From Eisenibacter elegans DSM 3317 (GTDB taxonomy: Bacteria > Bacteroidota > Bacteroidia > Cytophagales > Microscillaceae), in the NCBI RefSeq assembly GCF_000430505.1, contig NZ_KE387154.1, positions 244,530-308,529 on the forward strand: 64,000 nt of DNA, written 5' to 3'. Of this stretch, positions 7,639 through 16,669 are shown in pieces. The translations under genes were made by a program, and so were the position numbers. Below the pieces are notes generated by a model that ran no database searches, had not been told where the DNA came from, and saw only the letters and a list, made by a program, of their open reading frames with translations. How positions within the stretch are numbered: the first letter of the stretch is position 1; each line of letters starts with the position of its first letter.

Positions 7639-10074
7639 ATGGATACCACCAAATCTGCCCCCGATACTGTTGCTCAAGCTACTTGTTACCACTGTGGGGA
7701 TGCCTGTGCGCCTCAAGAAGTCCGTCATTTTGATGAGAAAACTTTTTGCTGTCATGGCTGCCAGACGGTATACGAAATATTAGCCCAAAAAGACCTCTGT
7801 ACCTATTACGATCTCAGCCCCAACCCGGGCACCAAGCAAGCCGGCGGCGCTTGGGGTGAGCGCTATGCCTTTCTGGACAATGAGGCGCTGGCGCGTCAGC
7901 TCATCAGCTTCGATGACGGTACTTGGCAGCATATCACCCTGCACCTACCCACGATGCATTGCAGCGCCTGCATTTGGCTGGTAGAGCACCTGCCCGGCAT
8001 CCGCGCCGGAGTACAGTCTGCACGGGTCAATTTTACCAAACGAACGGTCGCGCTCGTATTTCGTGCTGATACCGTATCGCTGCGCCAACTAGTCGAGCAG
8101 TTGGCCGCCTTAGGATACCCCCCCGACATCAGTCTGGAGCACGGCGAAAAACGGCAAAAGCGACAACAATACGCCCAACTACTCTACAAAATCGGAATTG
8201 CCGGATTCTGCTTCGGAAACATTATGCTTTTTAGCTTTCCCGAATATCTGGCCCTCAACGACTGGCTCGACGGGCAATACAAGCAATGGTTTGGCTACTT
8301 GAGCATTTTGTTGGCGCTGCCCATCGTCTTGTATGCGGCCTCTGATTACTTTGTTTCGGCCTATCAGGCACTCAAAATACGCAAAGTCAATCTGGATGTA
8401 CCCATCGCTGTGGGCATTATGGCCTTGTTTGGGCGCAGCACCTACGAAATCCTTACCCTTACCGGAATGGGTTATCTCGATTCATTGGCTAGCCTAGTGT
8501 TCTTCTTACTCGTAGGCCGCTGGGTGCAGCAAATGACTTTCGAGCACCTCTCTTTTGAGCGCGACTACAAGGCCTACTTCCCACTGGCCATCCAAGTACA
8601 ACAGCCTGACGGCTCTTGGGAGTACCAAACCATCACCACGCTCAAAAAGGGGAATGTCATCCAAGTGCGCAACCAAGAGCTGATTCCGGCAGATGGTATA
8701 TTGCTAAGCGCCGAAGCAGCCATAGATTACAGCTTCGTAACCGGCGAAGCACAGCTTATCCACAAGCAACAGGGCGACTACCTCTACGCAGGCGGACGAC
8801 AAGCTGCGGCGGCCATCACCCTAGCCGTACAAAAAGAGGTGGCGCAAAGCTATCTGACCCAACTCTGGAACAATGAAGCCTTCCGTCAGCCCAAAGCCCT
8901 GCCCGACCTGAGGCTGGAGCGCCTCAGCCAGTACTTTACCCTCATTACCCTCAGCATTGCCACCCTGACGGCGCTGTACTGGTATTGGGCCGATGCCGGA
9001 CGAATGTGGCAGACTTTTACGGCGGTGCTCATCATTGCCTGCCCTTGTGCGCTAGCGCTGGCTACCCCCTATGCTTTGGGGAATGCGATGCGCCTTTTGG
9101 GGCACGCCCGCTGCTACCTCCGCCAACCTGAAGTACTGCATTATTTGGCCAAGGCCACTCACCTCGTATTTGACAAAACCGGTACCATCACCCAAACGCG
9201 CAAACAGCATATCCGCTATGAAGGGGCGCCCCTGAGCCGCGCTCAACAGCAGGTATTGGCCTATCTCACCCAACAATCGACACACCCGCTCAGCCGGATG
9301 GTCGCTACTGAACTAGGCAAAGCACTGGGTACACTGCCCGACTACCTAGGTTGTGAACATTATCAGGAGCATACCGGCAAAGGAATCGAAGCATACCTTG
9401 GGGGGCAGTGTTATCGGATAGGGGCGGCGGCCTTTGTAGGTGCTGAAAGCCCTGCCGCCGCCCCCAATGAATCGCGGGTGTATGTGGGCGAAAACGGACA
9501 AGCTTGGGGCTATTTTGCTATTCAACATCATTACCGCCAAGGGTTGGGAGAAATGATGCAGGCCTTATCATCCTACGAATGTGCTTTGCTTTCGGGCGAT
9601 AACGACCACGAGCGCGATAGGCTGACACCGTATTTCGCCCCTGATCAGATGCATTTCGAGCAATCACCACAAGATAAACTGACCTATATCCAAGCACTAC
9701 AAGCAGCACCCCAAAATACTGTAGTGATGATTGGCGACGGCCTAAACGATGCCGGCGCTCTGCGCCAAAGCAATGTCGGGATTGCTATCACAGAAGACAC
9801 TACGGCCTTCTCGCCGGCCTGCGATGCAATTCTGGACGCACAAATGCTCCCCCAGTTGCCTACTATCTTACGGTACAGTAAGGATACAGCGCGCATCATC
9901 CGCAGTAGTTTGGCGCTTTCGCTGGCCTACAACTTGGTGGGCGTATCAATAGCCGTAACGGGTAATTTATCCCCTATTGTGGCTGCGATATTGATGCCCA
10001 TCAGCTCTATCACAGTAGTGGGGTTTGTGATTGGCACTACCTATTGGGCTGCCAAAAGACGGGGGCTTGTATGA
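7639..10074 (+). CDS. ccoI: Heavy-metal P-type ATPase, CcoI/FixI copper type
   Basis: The ATG at 7639 is chosen over the TTG at 7633. This is a copper-exporting P1B ATPase. Order of domains: a Cys-rich N-terminal segment (CYHCGDAC, then FCCHGCQTVYE), typical of the FixI/CcoI group; a heavy-metal-associated domain with MHCSACIWLVE; transmembrane helices; the metal site CPCALALATP near residue 467; the phosphorylation site DKTGTIT near 511; and the hinge GDGLNDAGALR near 698. In other bacteria CcoI loads copper into cbb3-type cytochrome oxidase and sits beside ccoS and ccoNOP. Here it stands alone: the next gene is coaX on the opposite strand and no CcoS-like frame is present, so its assignment to oxidase assembly rests on the N-terminal motif only. 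Confidence 0.88.
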   Translation: MDTTKSAPDTVAQATCYHCGDACAPQEVRHFDEKTFCCHGCQTVYEILAQKDLCTYYDLSPNPGTKQAGGAWGERYAFLDNEALARQLISFDDGTWQHITLHLPTMHCSACIWLVEHLPGIRAGVQSARVNFTKRTVALVFRADTVSLRQLVEQLAALGYPPDISLEHGEKRQKRQQYAQLLYKIGIAGFCFGNIMLFSFPEYLALNDWLDGQYKQWFGYLSILLALPIVLYAASDYFVSAYQALKIRKVNLDVPIAVGIMALFGRSTYEILTLTGMGYLDSLASLVFFLLVGRWVQQMTFEHLSFERDYKAYFPLAIQVQQPDGSWEYQTITTLKKGNVIQVRNQELIPADGILLSAEAAIDYSFVTGEAQLIHKQQGDYLYAGGRQAAAAITLAVQKEVAQSYLTQLWNNEAFRQPKALPDLRLERLSQYFTLITLSIATLTALYWYWADAGRMWQTFTAVLIIACPCALALATPYALGNAMRLLGHARCYLRQPEVLHYLAKATHLVFDKTGTITQTRKQHIRYEGAPLSRAQQQVLAYLTQQSTHPLSRMVATELGKALGTLPDYLGCEHYQEHTGKGIEAYLGGQCYRIGAAAFVGAESPAAAPNESRVYVGENGQAWGYFAIQHHYRQGLGEMMQALSSYECALLSGDNDHERDRLTPYFAPDQMHFEQSPQDKLTYIQALQAAPQNTVVMIGDGLNDAGALRQSNVGIAITEDTTAFSPACDAILDAQMLPQLPTILRYSKDTARIIRSSLALSLAYNLVGVSIAVTGNLSPIVAAILMPISSITVVGFVIGTTYWAAKRRGLV

Positions 10075-10085
10075 TAAGCGGAAAA

Positions 10086-10862
10086 TCAATCGGGCTGCTG
10101 CTCGCTTTTCTCGTACAAAAGGCGGAGGCCGTCGAGGGTAAGGTGTGGCACAATATCATCAAACAGATAGGCCAGCGGGCGCATCACAAAAGACAGTCCT
10201 CCGGTTACGACCACACGGCAATTGCGGTTGAGTTCGCGCCGGATGCGCTCTATCATCTTCTCTACCATTCCGACATACCCCAACATCACACCGGCCTGAA
10301 TGGCGTGGGTGGTATTGAGGCCTAAAACCGTTTCGGGCAGCTCCAACGGCACTTCGGGCAGCTGAGCCGTATTTTGGTAGAGGGCGTGGATGGCAGTTTT
10401 GAGCCCCGGGGCAATCGAAACCCCCACGATACTACCTTGGTCGTTGAGGGTAGTAAAAGTCAAGGCAGTGCCAAAATCAATGATAATACACGTTTGTCGG
10501 TATTTGTCAAAAGCAGCTACCGCATTGGCTACCAAGTCGGCACCGATTTCGTGTGGGCGCAAGATGGGCAGCTTCAGCCGCTCATACAAAGCTGCATTGA
10601 GCATTGTGGCGGGGCGTTGGAACACCTGCTCGCAGGCCTGCCGAACCAAGGGAGTAAGGTCTGGCACTACACTGCTGATAATGAGACCACTGGCTTGCCC
10701 AGCGCTTAGGTTTTGCTCCAAAAGATAGTCTGCAATTTGCAAACTAAACGACAGGGCAGAGGCTTCGCGGGCGCTTTCGAGGCGTAGCGTGTGTGTCCAA
10801 GTGGCGGCTTGATAAATACCCAATACCACATTAGAGTTACCAATATCTACTGCAATCAACAT
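10086..10862 (-). CDS. coaX: Type III pantothenate kinase
   Basis: CoaX catalyses the first step of coenzyme A synthesis, phosphorylating pantothenate with ATP. The 258 residues begin MLIAVDIGNSNVVLGIY, the DxGNT/S phosphate loop of the ASKHA fold. They also carry RPHEIGADLVANAVAA and IIDFGTALTFT, both characteristic of type III enzymes, and a late VVTGG motif. It converges on the ccoI gene, with 11 bases between the two stops. Confidence 0.95.
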   Translation of the reverse strand: MLIAVDIGNSNVVLGIYQAATWTHTLRLESAREASALSFSLQIADYLLEQNLSAGQASGLIISSVVPDLTPLVRQACEQVFQRPATMLNAALYERLKLPILRPHEIGADLVANAVAAFDKYRQTCIIIDFGTALTFTTLNDQGSIVGVSIAPGLKTAIHALYQNTAQLPEVPLELPETVLGLNTTHAIQAGVMLGYVGMVEKMIERIRRELNRNCRVVVTGGLSFVMRPLAYLFDDIVPHLTLDGLRLLYEKSEQQPD

Positions 10863-10981
10863 TGCTTTGGGGGTTACAATCGACAGAAAAAATGCCTCTA
10901 CAGGTCATCAAACTCGAAGATACGTAGTTTGTATTAGAATATGGCTTTTGGCGGTTTTTTTTGTAACCCCGGGTTTCAAAC

Positions 10982-11015
10982 AAAAAGCCGACCTGAGGCA
11001 AATTTCAGACCGGCT
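10982..11015 (-). terminator. Rho-independent terminator of the DUF1573 gene
   Basis: On the minus strand AGCCGGTCTGA and TCAGGTCGGCT form a near-perfect stem around a 7-8 base loop, followed by TTTTTG. It begins 24 bases past the stop at 11039. Confidence 0.75.
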
Positions 11016-11038
11016 CTGTTGTTGAAAACACGAAGGGC

Positions 11039-11437
11039 TTATTGAACGACTTCGCCCTTGATAAAGAGCACGACAGGCTCGCCTACATTAGACATCACCG
11101 TGATGCTTTTGTTAAAATTACCCATAGCAGCAGCATTGTAGGTGGCTTTGATAGTACCGGTTTTGCCTGGGGCTATGGGGTCTTTGGTATATTCAGGTAC
11201 TGTACAGCCACAAGAAGGGTTGACAGCACTGAGAATCAGGGGTGAGTTGCCAATATTGGTAAACTCAAAAATAGCGGTTTGGGGTGCGCCTTGCTTGATT
11301 TGGCCAAAGTCGTGGACAGTCTTTGTCCATTTGAAAGAAGGAGCCGCAGCCGTATCTCCTGCTGTTTTGGGGGAAGTCCAAGTCCACGCAACAAGTAATG
11401 CCATCACTGGCAAGGCAAAATACAATAGCTTTTTCAT
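11039..11437 (-). CDS. DUF1573 domain secreted protein
   Basis: It has an N-terminal signal segment (MKKLLYFALPVMALLVAWTW), then an immunoglobulin-like DUF1573 domain. The sequence HDFGQIKQG, then FEFTNIGNSPL, then NPSCGCTVPEYTK, then PGKTGTIKATYN is the hallmark of the family. These small periplasmic or surface proteins are abundant in Bacteroidota. They resemble the ASPM-SPD-2-Hydin fold and have no established biochemical role. Length (132 residues) is typical of the single-domain form. It is divergent from the cytochrome c gene. Confidence 0.88.
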   Translation of the reverse strand: MKKLLYFALPVMALLVAWTWTSPKTAGDTAAAPSFKWTKTVHDFGQIKQGAPQTAIFEFTNIGNSPLILSAVNPSCGCTVPEYTKDPIAPGKTGTIKATYNAAAMGNFNKSITVMSNVGEPVVLFIKGEVVQ

Positions 11438-11540
11438 ACAATTAAAAGGTTGGAACGGTTAAAAGTTATAGGGTTAACAATTTTTATGAGATAGAGGTTG
11501 CCTATTGGGACTTATATACGATTTTTGAGGCCAAAAGTCT

Positions 11541-11548
11541 TATTTTTG
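11541..11548 (+). promoter_or_regulatory. Predicted -7 promoter element of the cytochrome c gene
   Basis: TATTTTTG fits TAnnTTTG and ends 17 bases before the start codon at 11566. No TTG at the right distance is evident. Confidence 0.35.
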
Positions 11549-11565
11549 ACAGAAAAAGAACACGG

Positions 11566-11970
11566 ATGAAATATTTTAGTTTTTGTATTTGGATATTTTT
11601 GGGGCTATGGGCTTGCTCCAATACCAGCACCCAAAATGCCGCTCAAAACACAACCAACACCCCTGTAGCGGCTTTAGATGCCAATGATCCGATTGTGAAG
11701 GGTAAAAAACTGTTTAAGCTCAACTGCGGGATGTGCCATGCCCTCGAAGGGGTCATCATTGGGCCGGCGCTCAAGGGCATTACCCAAAAACACTCGCTGG
11801 AGTGGTTGGTATCATTCACCCAAAACTCTCAGGCAATGATCAAAGCCGGAGACCCCAAGGCGGTGGCTATTTATGAAGAATACAACAAGGTGGTGATGAC
11901 TTCCTTTTCGCATCTGCCCGAAGAAGACATCAAGGCCATTTTTGCCTACATTGCCTCAGAAGGAGAATGA
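11566..11970 (+). CDS. c-type cytochrome lipoprotein
   Basis: A lipoprotein signal (WIFLGLWAC) leads into a mono-haem cytochrome c domain of about 95 residues. The haem-binding motif is CGMCH in LKLNCGMCHALEG. The following IIGPALKGI and the later Met residues, such as VVMTSFSHLPEEDIKAI, supply candidates for the sixth ligand. The layout matches small diffusible or membrane-tethered electron carriers of the cytochrome c551/C-type family. Its stop overlaps the start of the glycosyltransferase gene by ATGA, so the two are probably co-translated, although no functional link is obvious. Confidence 0.88.
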   Translation: MKYFSFCIWIFLGLWACSNTSTQNAAQNTTNTPVAALDANDPIVKGKKLFKLNCGMCHALEGVIIGPALKGITQKHSLEWLVSFTQNSQAMIKAGDPKAVAIYEEYNKVVMTSFSHLPEEDIKAIFAYIASEGE

Positions 11971-13175
11971 GCCACACCACGCCAACGGTCATTTATTTGT
12001 CTTATGACGGGCTGACGGATCCGCTGGGGCAGTCTCAGATACTGCCTTACCTCCAGGGCTTGGCGGCGGCAGGCTATCGGTTTTGTGTGATTAGTGCCGA
12101 GAAACCTGAGGCGTATCGGTTGCGTTCGGACAACATTCGGGCGCAATTGGGTGCACATATCGAGTGGTATCCAGTATTTTACCATAAGTCGCCGCCAGTC
12201 CTGTCTACCCTTTGGGACTTGAACAGGATGTGGCGGCAGCTCCGGCGGCTGATACACCAAAAACAAACGGCCTTGATTCACTGCCGCAGCTACCCTGTCA
12301 GCTTATTAGGCTTACGGGCCAAGCGCCGCTTCGGCCTTCCTTTTATATTTGATATGCGTGGATTTTGGGCAGATGAGCGGGTAGAAGGCGGGCTTTGGCC
12401 ACTGAAAAGCCCTGTTTTCAGGCGTATTTATCGTTATTTCAAAGCCAAGGAACAACAATATTTACAAGAAAGCGCCCACACTATCAGCCTGACCCACAAT
12501 GCTGCCGAAGAAATCCGGCGTTGGCAGTTGCCTAGGCTCTCTCCTATTACGGTGATTCCATGTTGTGTAGATACAACGTTATTTTGCCCTGCTGTGGGAG
12601 TTTCGACGGCCAAGCCTTATGCTTTGGCTTATTTAGGTTCGTTGGGCACTTGGTATATGCTCCCCGAAATGCTGGACTTTTTTGTGTGCCTGCGCCAATC
12701 ATACCCTCAGGCGCGTTTCCTATTCATCACCCGTGATGCGCCCTCGCTAGTATACCAAGCAGCTGAAGCGCGCCAGATTCCGGCAGAAGCCTTGACTGTA
12801 GTAGCCGCTGAGCGCCACGAAGTGCCTCATTATCTTGCTCAAGCGCAGGCCTCGGTGTTTTTTATACGCCCCACATTCTCCAAAAAAGCCTCTTCTGCTA
12901 CCAAACTAGGGGAGCTGCTAGCTATGGGCATTCCAGTAATCGGCAATGCAGATATTGGGGACCAAGGGCTGATTCTGCCCCAAGCCGGGGCGATGGTCCA
13001 AGCATTTAACCAAGCCGAGTATCGGCGTGTGGTGGCACAATGGCCACAACTGATGGCACTACAGCCAGAGGAACTCCGCACCTTGGGGCTACGCTATTTT
13101 AGTTTGCAAGAAGGTATTTCCCGGTATGAAGCAGTATATGCGGCAGCGCTCAAAAATTTGCGCCAGGGCAAATAG
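11967..13175 (+). CDS. Glycosyltransferase, GT4-like (group 1)
   Basis: The 402-residue protein begins with a first Rossmann domain (VIYLSYDGLTDPLGQSQILP), which contains the GxGQ-like acceptor loop typical of GT-B enzymes. The second domain carries the nucleotide-sugar binding segment around KASSATKLGELLAMGIPVIG, the E-x7-E-like region of family 4. It should transfer a sugar from a nucleotide donor in cell-envelope polysaccharide synthesis. Donor and acceptor are not predictable, and no other polysaccharide genes are next to it. The start overlaps the cytochrome stop by four bases. Confidence 0.85.
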   Translation: MSHTTPTVIYLSYDGLTDPLGQSQILPYLQGLAAAGYRFCVISAEKPEAYRLRSDNIRAQLGAHIEWYPVFYHKSPPVLSTLWDLNRMWRQLRRLIHQKQTALIHCRSYPVSLLGLRAKRRFGLPFIFDMRGFWADERVEGGLWPLKSPVFRRIYRYFKAKEQQYLQESAHTISLTHNAAEEIRRWQLPRLSPITVIPCCVDTTLFCPAVGVSTAKPYALAYLGSLGTWYMLPEMLDFFVCLRQSYPQARFLFITRDAPSLVYQAAEARQIPAEALTVVAAERHEVPHYLAQAQASVFFIRPTFSKKASSATKLGELLAMGIPVIGNADIGDQGLILPQAGAMVQAFNQAEYRRVVAQWPQLMALQPEELRTLGLRYFSLQEGISRYEAVYAAALKNLRQGK

Positions 13176-13227
13176 GTTGCCCTAGGGTAGGATACCTTTG
13201 TAACAACAACGAACGTAACGGTGCCCA

Positions 13228-13264
13228 AACTTTGCGGGGAATATTTCCTCGCAAAGTTTTTTTT
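13228..13264 (+). terminator. Rho-independent terminator after the glycosyltransferase gene
   Basis: AACTTTGCG at 13228-13236 pairs with CGCAAAGTT at 13250-13258, with further pairing inside (GGGGAA with TTCCTC). A run of eight T follows. It lies about 50 bases after the stop at 13175. Confidence 0.85.
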
Positions 13265-13299
13265 GTGGATATACTCCAGACAAAATCAGCTGAGGTAAG

Positions 13300-13725
13300 T
13301 TATGCCCCTGCAAGTACCTTCTTCATTGCCTCTCCGACGTTATGTAATACTTTTGACCAAGCGTTATTCAACTCATCCGACCAATATTCAGGGTATACTT
13401 CTTTGATAGATTGTAATAGAAGAGCCAAAAAGGGGTCGAAATACTCAGGCCGAACTTGATAGTTTATGTGGCGTTTGCCGAGGTATTTTACTTCTTCGCC
13501 GATATGCTCCAACTTATCGAGTTTGGTTACAACGAGGGTGATGATATAGCTCAGTTTGCGGGCTTGTTCTTGGGTGTTATCCTTGAATAAGGGCTGAAAC
13601 TCTGGATGTTGCTCAAACAATTGGGTGTAAAAATGCAGTCCTATTTGTTGAGATTTGGCGACTAAGGTCGCCCAAGAGTTTTTGATAAGCTCCTTTTCGT
13701 CAGCATTCAGTATTGTATTATCCAT
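13300..13725 (-). CDS. Single-domain globin, tandem copy 1
   Basis: The 141 residues align by eye with flavohaemoglobin globin domains and Vitreoscilla haemoglobin. Visible landmarks are HFYTQLF with Tyr at B10, PLFKDN with Phe at CD1, Gln at E7 in EQARKLS, and the proximal His F8 in LGKRHINYQV. The Tyr-B10/Gln-E7 pair is the pocket of bacterial haemoglobins that bind O2 tightly and detoxify NO. There is no reductase domain. A paralogue lies 38 bases upstream on the same strand, and the pair probably forms an operon. Role (O2 delivery, NO dioxygenation or sensing) is inference. Confidence 0.9.
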   Translation of the reverse strand: MDNTILNADEKELIKNSWATLVAKSQQIGLHFYTQLFEQHPEFQPLFKDNTQEQARKLSYIITLVVTKLDKLEHIGEEVKYLGKRHINYQVRPEYFDPFLALLLQSIKEVYPEYWSDELNNAWSKVLHNVGEAMKKVLAGA

Positions 13726-13763
13726 TATAGCATCTGTTAGAATATCAAAAAAACATTTTTATG

Positions 13764-14186
13764 CTACTTCAGGTGCTCTTTCATTGCGTCAGCTACTTGA
13801 TATAGTACCTGCTCCCAGGCCTCAGCCAGTGCCGTATTCCATTGTGCTCCTAAAGTATCTTCTAGTGATAACAAGAGTTGTTTGATAAAGGGTTCAAAAT
13901 GTACGACCCTCACTTGGTAGGTTTTGTGACGTTTGCCTAGGTATTTTACCTCCTCTGCGATGGTTTCGAGTTTGTCCAATTTCGTAACTACTAGAGAAAT
14001 CACATAAGTAAGCTTACGAGCTTGGGTACTGCGGTCTATGCTATCAAATAGACGCTCATACTCAGGGTGTATGCGGAAAAGCTCCGAATAGAAGTGTTCG
14101 CCTAATGTTTGAGCTTTAGCAACTATCAGCCCCCAAGAGGATTTGATAAGCCCTATTTGGTCTACGTTTAGCTTTTGGGATGACAT
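13764..14186 (-). CDS. Single-domain globin, tandem copy 2
   Basis: The 140 residues are clearly homologous to the neighbouring globin: HFYSELF (Tyr B10), RLFDSI (Phe CD1), Gln E7 in STQARKLT, and LGKRHKTYQV with the proximal His. The shared block VVTKLDKLE...EEVKYLGKRH is almost identical between the copies, whereas the C-terminal helices differ. This indicates a tandem duplication followed by divergence. It is the first gene of the likely two-gene operon. A predicted -7 element lies 78 bases upstream. Confidence 0.9.
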   Translation of the reverse strand: MSSQKLNVDQIGLIKSSWGLIVAKAQTLGEHFYSELFRIHPEYERLFDSIDRSTQARKLTYVISLVVTKLDKLETIAEEVKYLGKRHKTYQVRVVHFEPFIKQLLLSLEDTLGAQWNTALAEAWEQVLYQVADAMKEHLK

Positions 14187-14263
14187 AGAGGGAGTGTTAT
14201 TAATTATTTCTGAGCCGATACCTGCTTAGTTGCAATGGTCAACGGTTGTAACTTCATAAAGTA

Positions 14264-14271
14264 CAAAAATA
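14264..14271 (-). promoter_or_regulatory. Predicted -7 element upstream of the globin pair
   Basis: On the minus strand TATTTTTG fits TAnnTTTG. The rest of the interval 14187-14489 is AT-rich and shows no other feature I can support. Confidence 0.35.
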
Positions 14272-14489
14272 AGGAAATACGTCTTTATTTTCATTATGAA
14301 TGTAACTTTTGCCAGCAAAACATATTATACAGCATTGTTATCAATAGCCACAGCACTTAGTATTAGCCCCTTGCCAAAGCCAGCATATCATAGTTTGATG
14401 TATGTTAATAGAACAAGATGCGCACTGTTATCGACCATACGACAGTGCAGGTACAAAAAATTACTTGATTGACAAGTGAAACCAAATTG

Positions 14490-16565
14490 TTACAAAAGTC
14501 TGATAAAGGCGATTTCGAGTGCTAGTGCCAACAAGGCAATGAGGAGCATTGTTTTCCAAAGTTCTTGGCGCAAGTTACGTTGTTTGAAGGTGTCGGCCAA
14601 TCTGGTTTCAGCTGTTTCTCCTTCATATACTTCTACTTTTTTATTTTCTTTAAAATAAGCTTGTATCACTTCTTTATCATAAAAACTCATTTCTGATTCT
14701 GCTTTATCAGTATTGAAAGCCAGCAATCTAATCAATTTATTGCCTGCATAAAGTTGGTAATGCCCGGGGGTTTGTATCTCTTCCGGCATCTCCAGCATCA
14801 ACACATTATCTACCAAGCGCTGCGCGGGAGTAAACTGAATCGAGTCTTGGCGGAGATGGTAGACTTGTTGGGCGGGGGGATTATCAAGCGCTAAGCTGAT
14901 ATTGTTTTCTTGGAAGGTATAAGCTAGGCGTTCGTTACCGGTCTTGCTTTTGGTGGCGATGGTATACATCACCGGCACAAAGAGGGCGTGTTTGGCAAAG
15001 GTGCTGTATTTGGCTTGTAGCGGTGCGGCGCAGAGGTATACTTTTCCTTGGCCGGTGCGCCATTCTGTTAAAAAAGGGTTGTTATTTTTAAAACCCAAAA
15101 TCAATTGTTGATACCTTTTCCAGCTCAATACTGCCTGCGCTTGGGGCATATCCATCTGTTCGGGAGCGCGCTCAAACACTCCGTCATAAAAAGGATTGTT
15201 GATATTGGGAGCGGCCAGCTGCGCAGACACCTCTTGGGTGTTCTCTCCGGAGCCTCTGTTGTTTGTCCTCTTAGGTGGCACTAGTTGTATGTCGGCTCCG
15301 GTAAGGGCGCTAGTCAGCGAAGCCCAGCTTGGGTCAGGCGCTGCTGGGGGGAACATCAGCAGGCTTCCGCCTCGTTGAACAAAGGCCTTCAGGGCAGTAG
15401 CTAGCGCCCCATCAAGTTGTGTTAGCTCATCTATCACCACCAAATCGGCCAAGTCCATTTGTTTGAAATCCAAGTTATTGGCGCTCAAGGTTTGTAATTT
15501 GAACAGAGACTCATTGGCAAATACTCGTTGGATATAAGGGCTGTTGTTTTGTTGTGTGAGGTGAATGATGCGTACCGCAGGGGCGGCATTGAGCACAAAG
15601 AAGTACTCGTTGTCGAAAGTAACGGGGAAGTCTTCAAAACTGATTTTGGCAGCCTGCCATCCTTGTTCTCCCTTCATGGTGAAGTTAAAATAAGTTTGGG
15701 TGGTTTGTTGGGCTTCGATGCTGACATTGGCGGTAGATATTTGTCTATCAGCCACATACAATTTCAGGATAAGGTCTTCGTAGCGCTCTTCTCCTGAGTT
15801 GTGTATCCTTACTTGTAGTTTATTGCTTTCGTTGGCCTTGAGGAAGGGGTTGTCGAGCCACACCGAGTCTATACTCAGATTGGTTCGCACGCTGGGTGTA
15901 AAAGGCACTAAAAAATAGCGGTAATTGCTGTCAAGGGGCAGTTGATCCAAGGATTTGAGTGTACTCTTCTGAAAATCAGTCAATAAGAATACCCAAGGCT
16001 TATCTGCTGCGCCAGCTTCTTTTTGCAAGAGCTTGTGTTGTCGGGCCAATACTTCGTCCAGGGTACGGAACTGGGGGGCAAAGCGCAGCTCTGTCAGGCG
16101 GTCGGCAGCTTCTTGGGGCGAGATAACAAACTGTTCTTTATTTTCAAAACCATTGGTAATGAGCTGAATACGGCTGGCTTCGGGCAGCGTAGCGAGGAGT
16201 TTTTCGAGTGCTTGACTGGCCCTACTAATGAGGGATTCGTTGCCTATTTCGCTCTGCATGCTATACGAATTATCAAGATAAATGCTGACCAAAGGGCGGG
16301 AGCTGCCTTGGGTGGCGGCCTCTCCCTTGGGGAGGTAAGGCTGCGCAAATGCCAATACCAAAGCCGCCAAAGCCAACATACGCGCACTCATGACGAGTAG
16401 ACGCTTGAACCGCCGTACGCTGCGCGTGCTGGTCTGCACCTCCTGTAGCCAAGCTACATTGGGGAAGTATACCTTACGAATGCGGCGGAAGTTAAACAAG
16501 TGTACCAACAGGGGGATGGCCAAGGCCAACAACGCCCACAAAAACTGAGGATATACAAACAGCAT
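14490..16565 (-). CDS. BatA-type N-terminal domain membrane protein
   Basis: I chose the start MLFVYPQFLWALLALAIPLL at 16565 because the BatA (aerotolerance regulator) N-terminal domain begins like this in many Bacteroidota. ATGs at 16577 and 16634 are possible. The first about 60 residues hold a transmembrane helix, the LVHLFNFRRIRKVYFPNV segment and a second helix. A von Willebrand A-like region follows with SIYLDNSYSMQSE, a DxSxS MIDAS-like motif. Central repeats resemble immunoglobulin-like or CARDB modules, then comes a glutamine-amidotransferase-like segment (FVQRGGSLLMFPP). A final transmembrane helix is near the end (LLIALLALALEIAFI). These proteins are inner-membrane and of unproven function. 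Confidence 0.8.
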   Translation of the reverse strand: MLFVYPQFLWALLALAIPLLVHLFNFRRIRKVYFPNVAWLQEVQTSTRSVRRFKRLLVMSARMLALAALVLAFAQPYLPKGEAATQGSSRPLVSIYLDNSYSMQSEIGNESLISRASQALEKLLATLPEASRIQLITNGFENKEQFVISPQEAADRLTELRFAPQFRTLDEVLARQHKLLQKEAGAADKPWVFLLTDFQKSTLKSLDQLPLDSNYRYFLVPFTPSVRTNLSIDSVWLDNPFLKANESNKLQVRIHNSGEERYEDLILKLYVADRQISTANVSIEAQQTTQTYFNFTMKGEQGWQAAKISFEDFPVTFDNEYFFVLNAAPAVRIIHLTQQNNSPYIQRVFANESLFKLQTLSANNLDFKQMDLADLVVIDELTQLDGALATALKAFVQRGGSLLMFPPAAPDPSWASLTSALTGADIQLVPPKRTNNRGSGENTQEVSAQLAAPNINNPFYDGVFERAPEQMDMPQAQAVLSWKRYQQLILGFKNNNPFLTEWRTGQGKVYLCAAPLQAKYSTFAKHALFVPVMYTIATKSKTGNERLAYTFQENNISLALDNPPAQQVYHLRQDSIQFTPAQRLVDNVLMLEMPEEIQTPGHYQLYAGNKLIRLLAFNTDKAESEMSFYDKEVIQAYFKENKKVEVYEGETAETRLADTFKQRNLRQELWKTMLLIALLALALEIAFIRLL

Positions 16566-16669
16566 AGAGTTACACATGGATAGGTCTTGCTGCAAGATAG
16601 CATCCTTTGCCCTATGGCACAACCTTTTGTGCAAATCTTATCCGACTATGGTACGGTTTGTGAAATATA

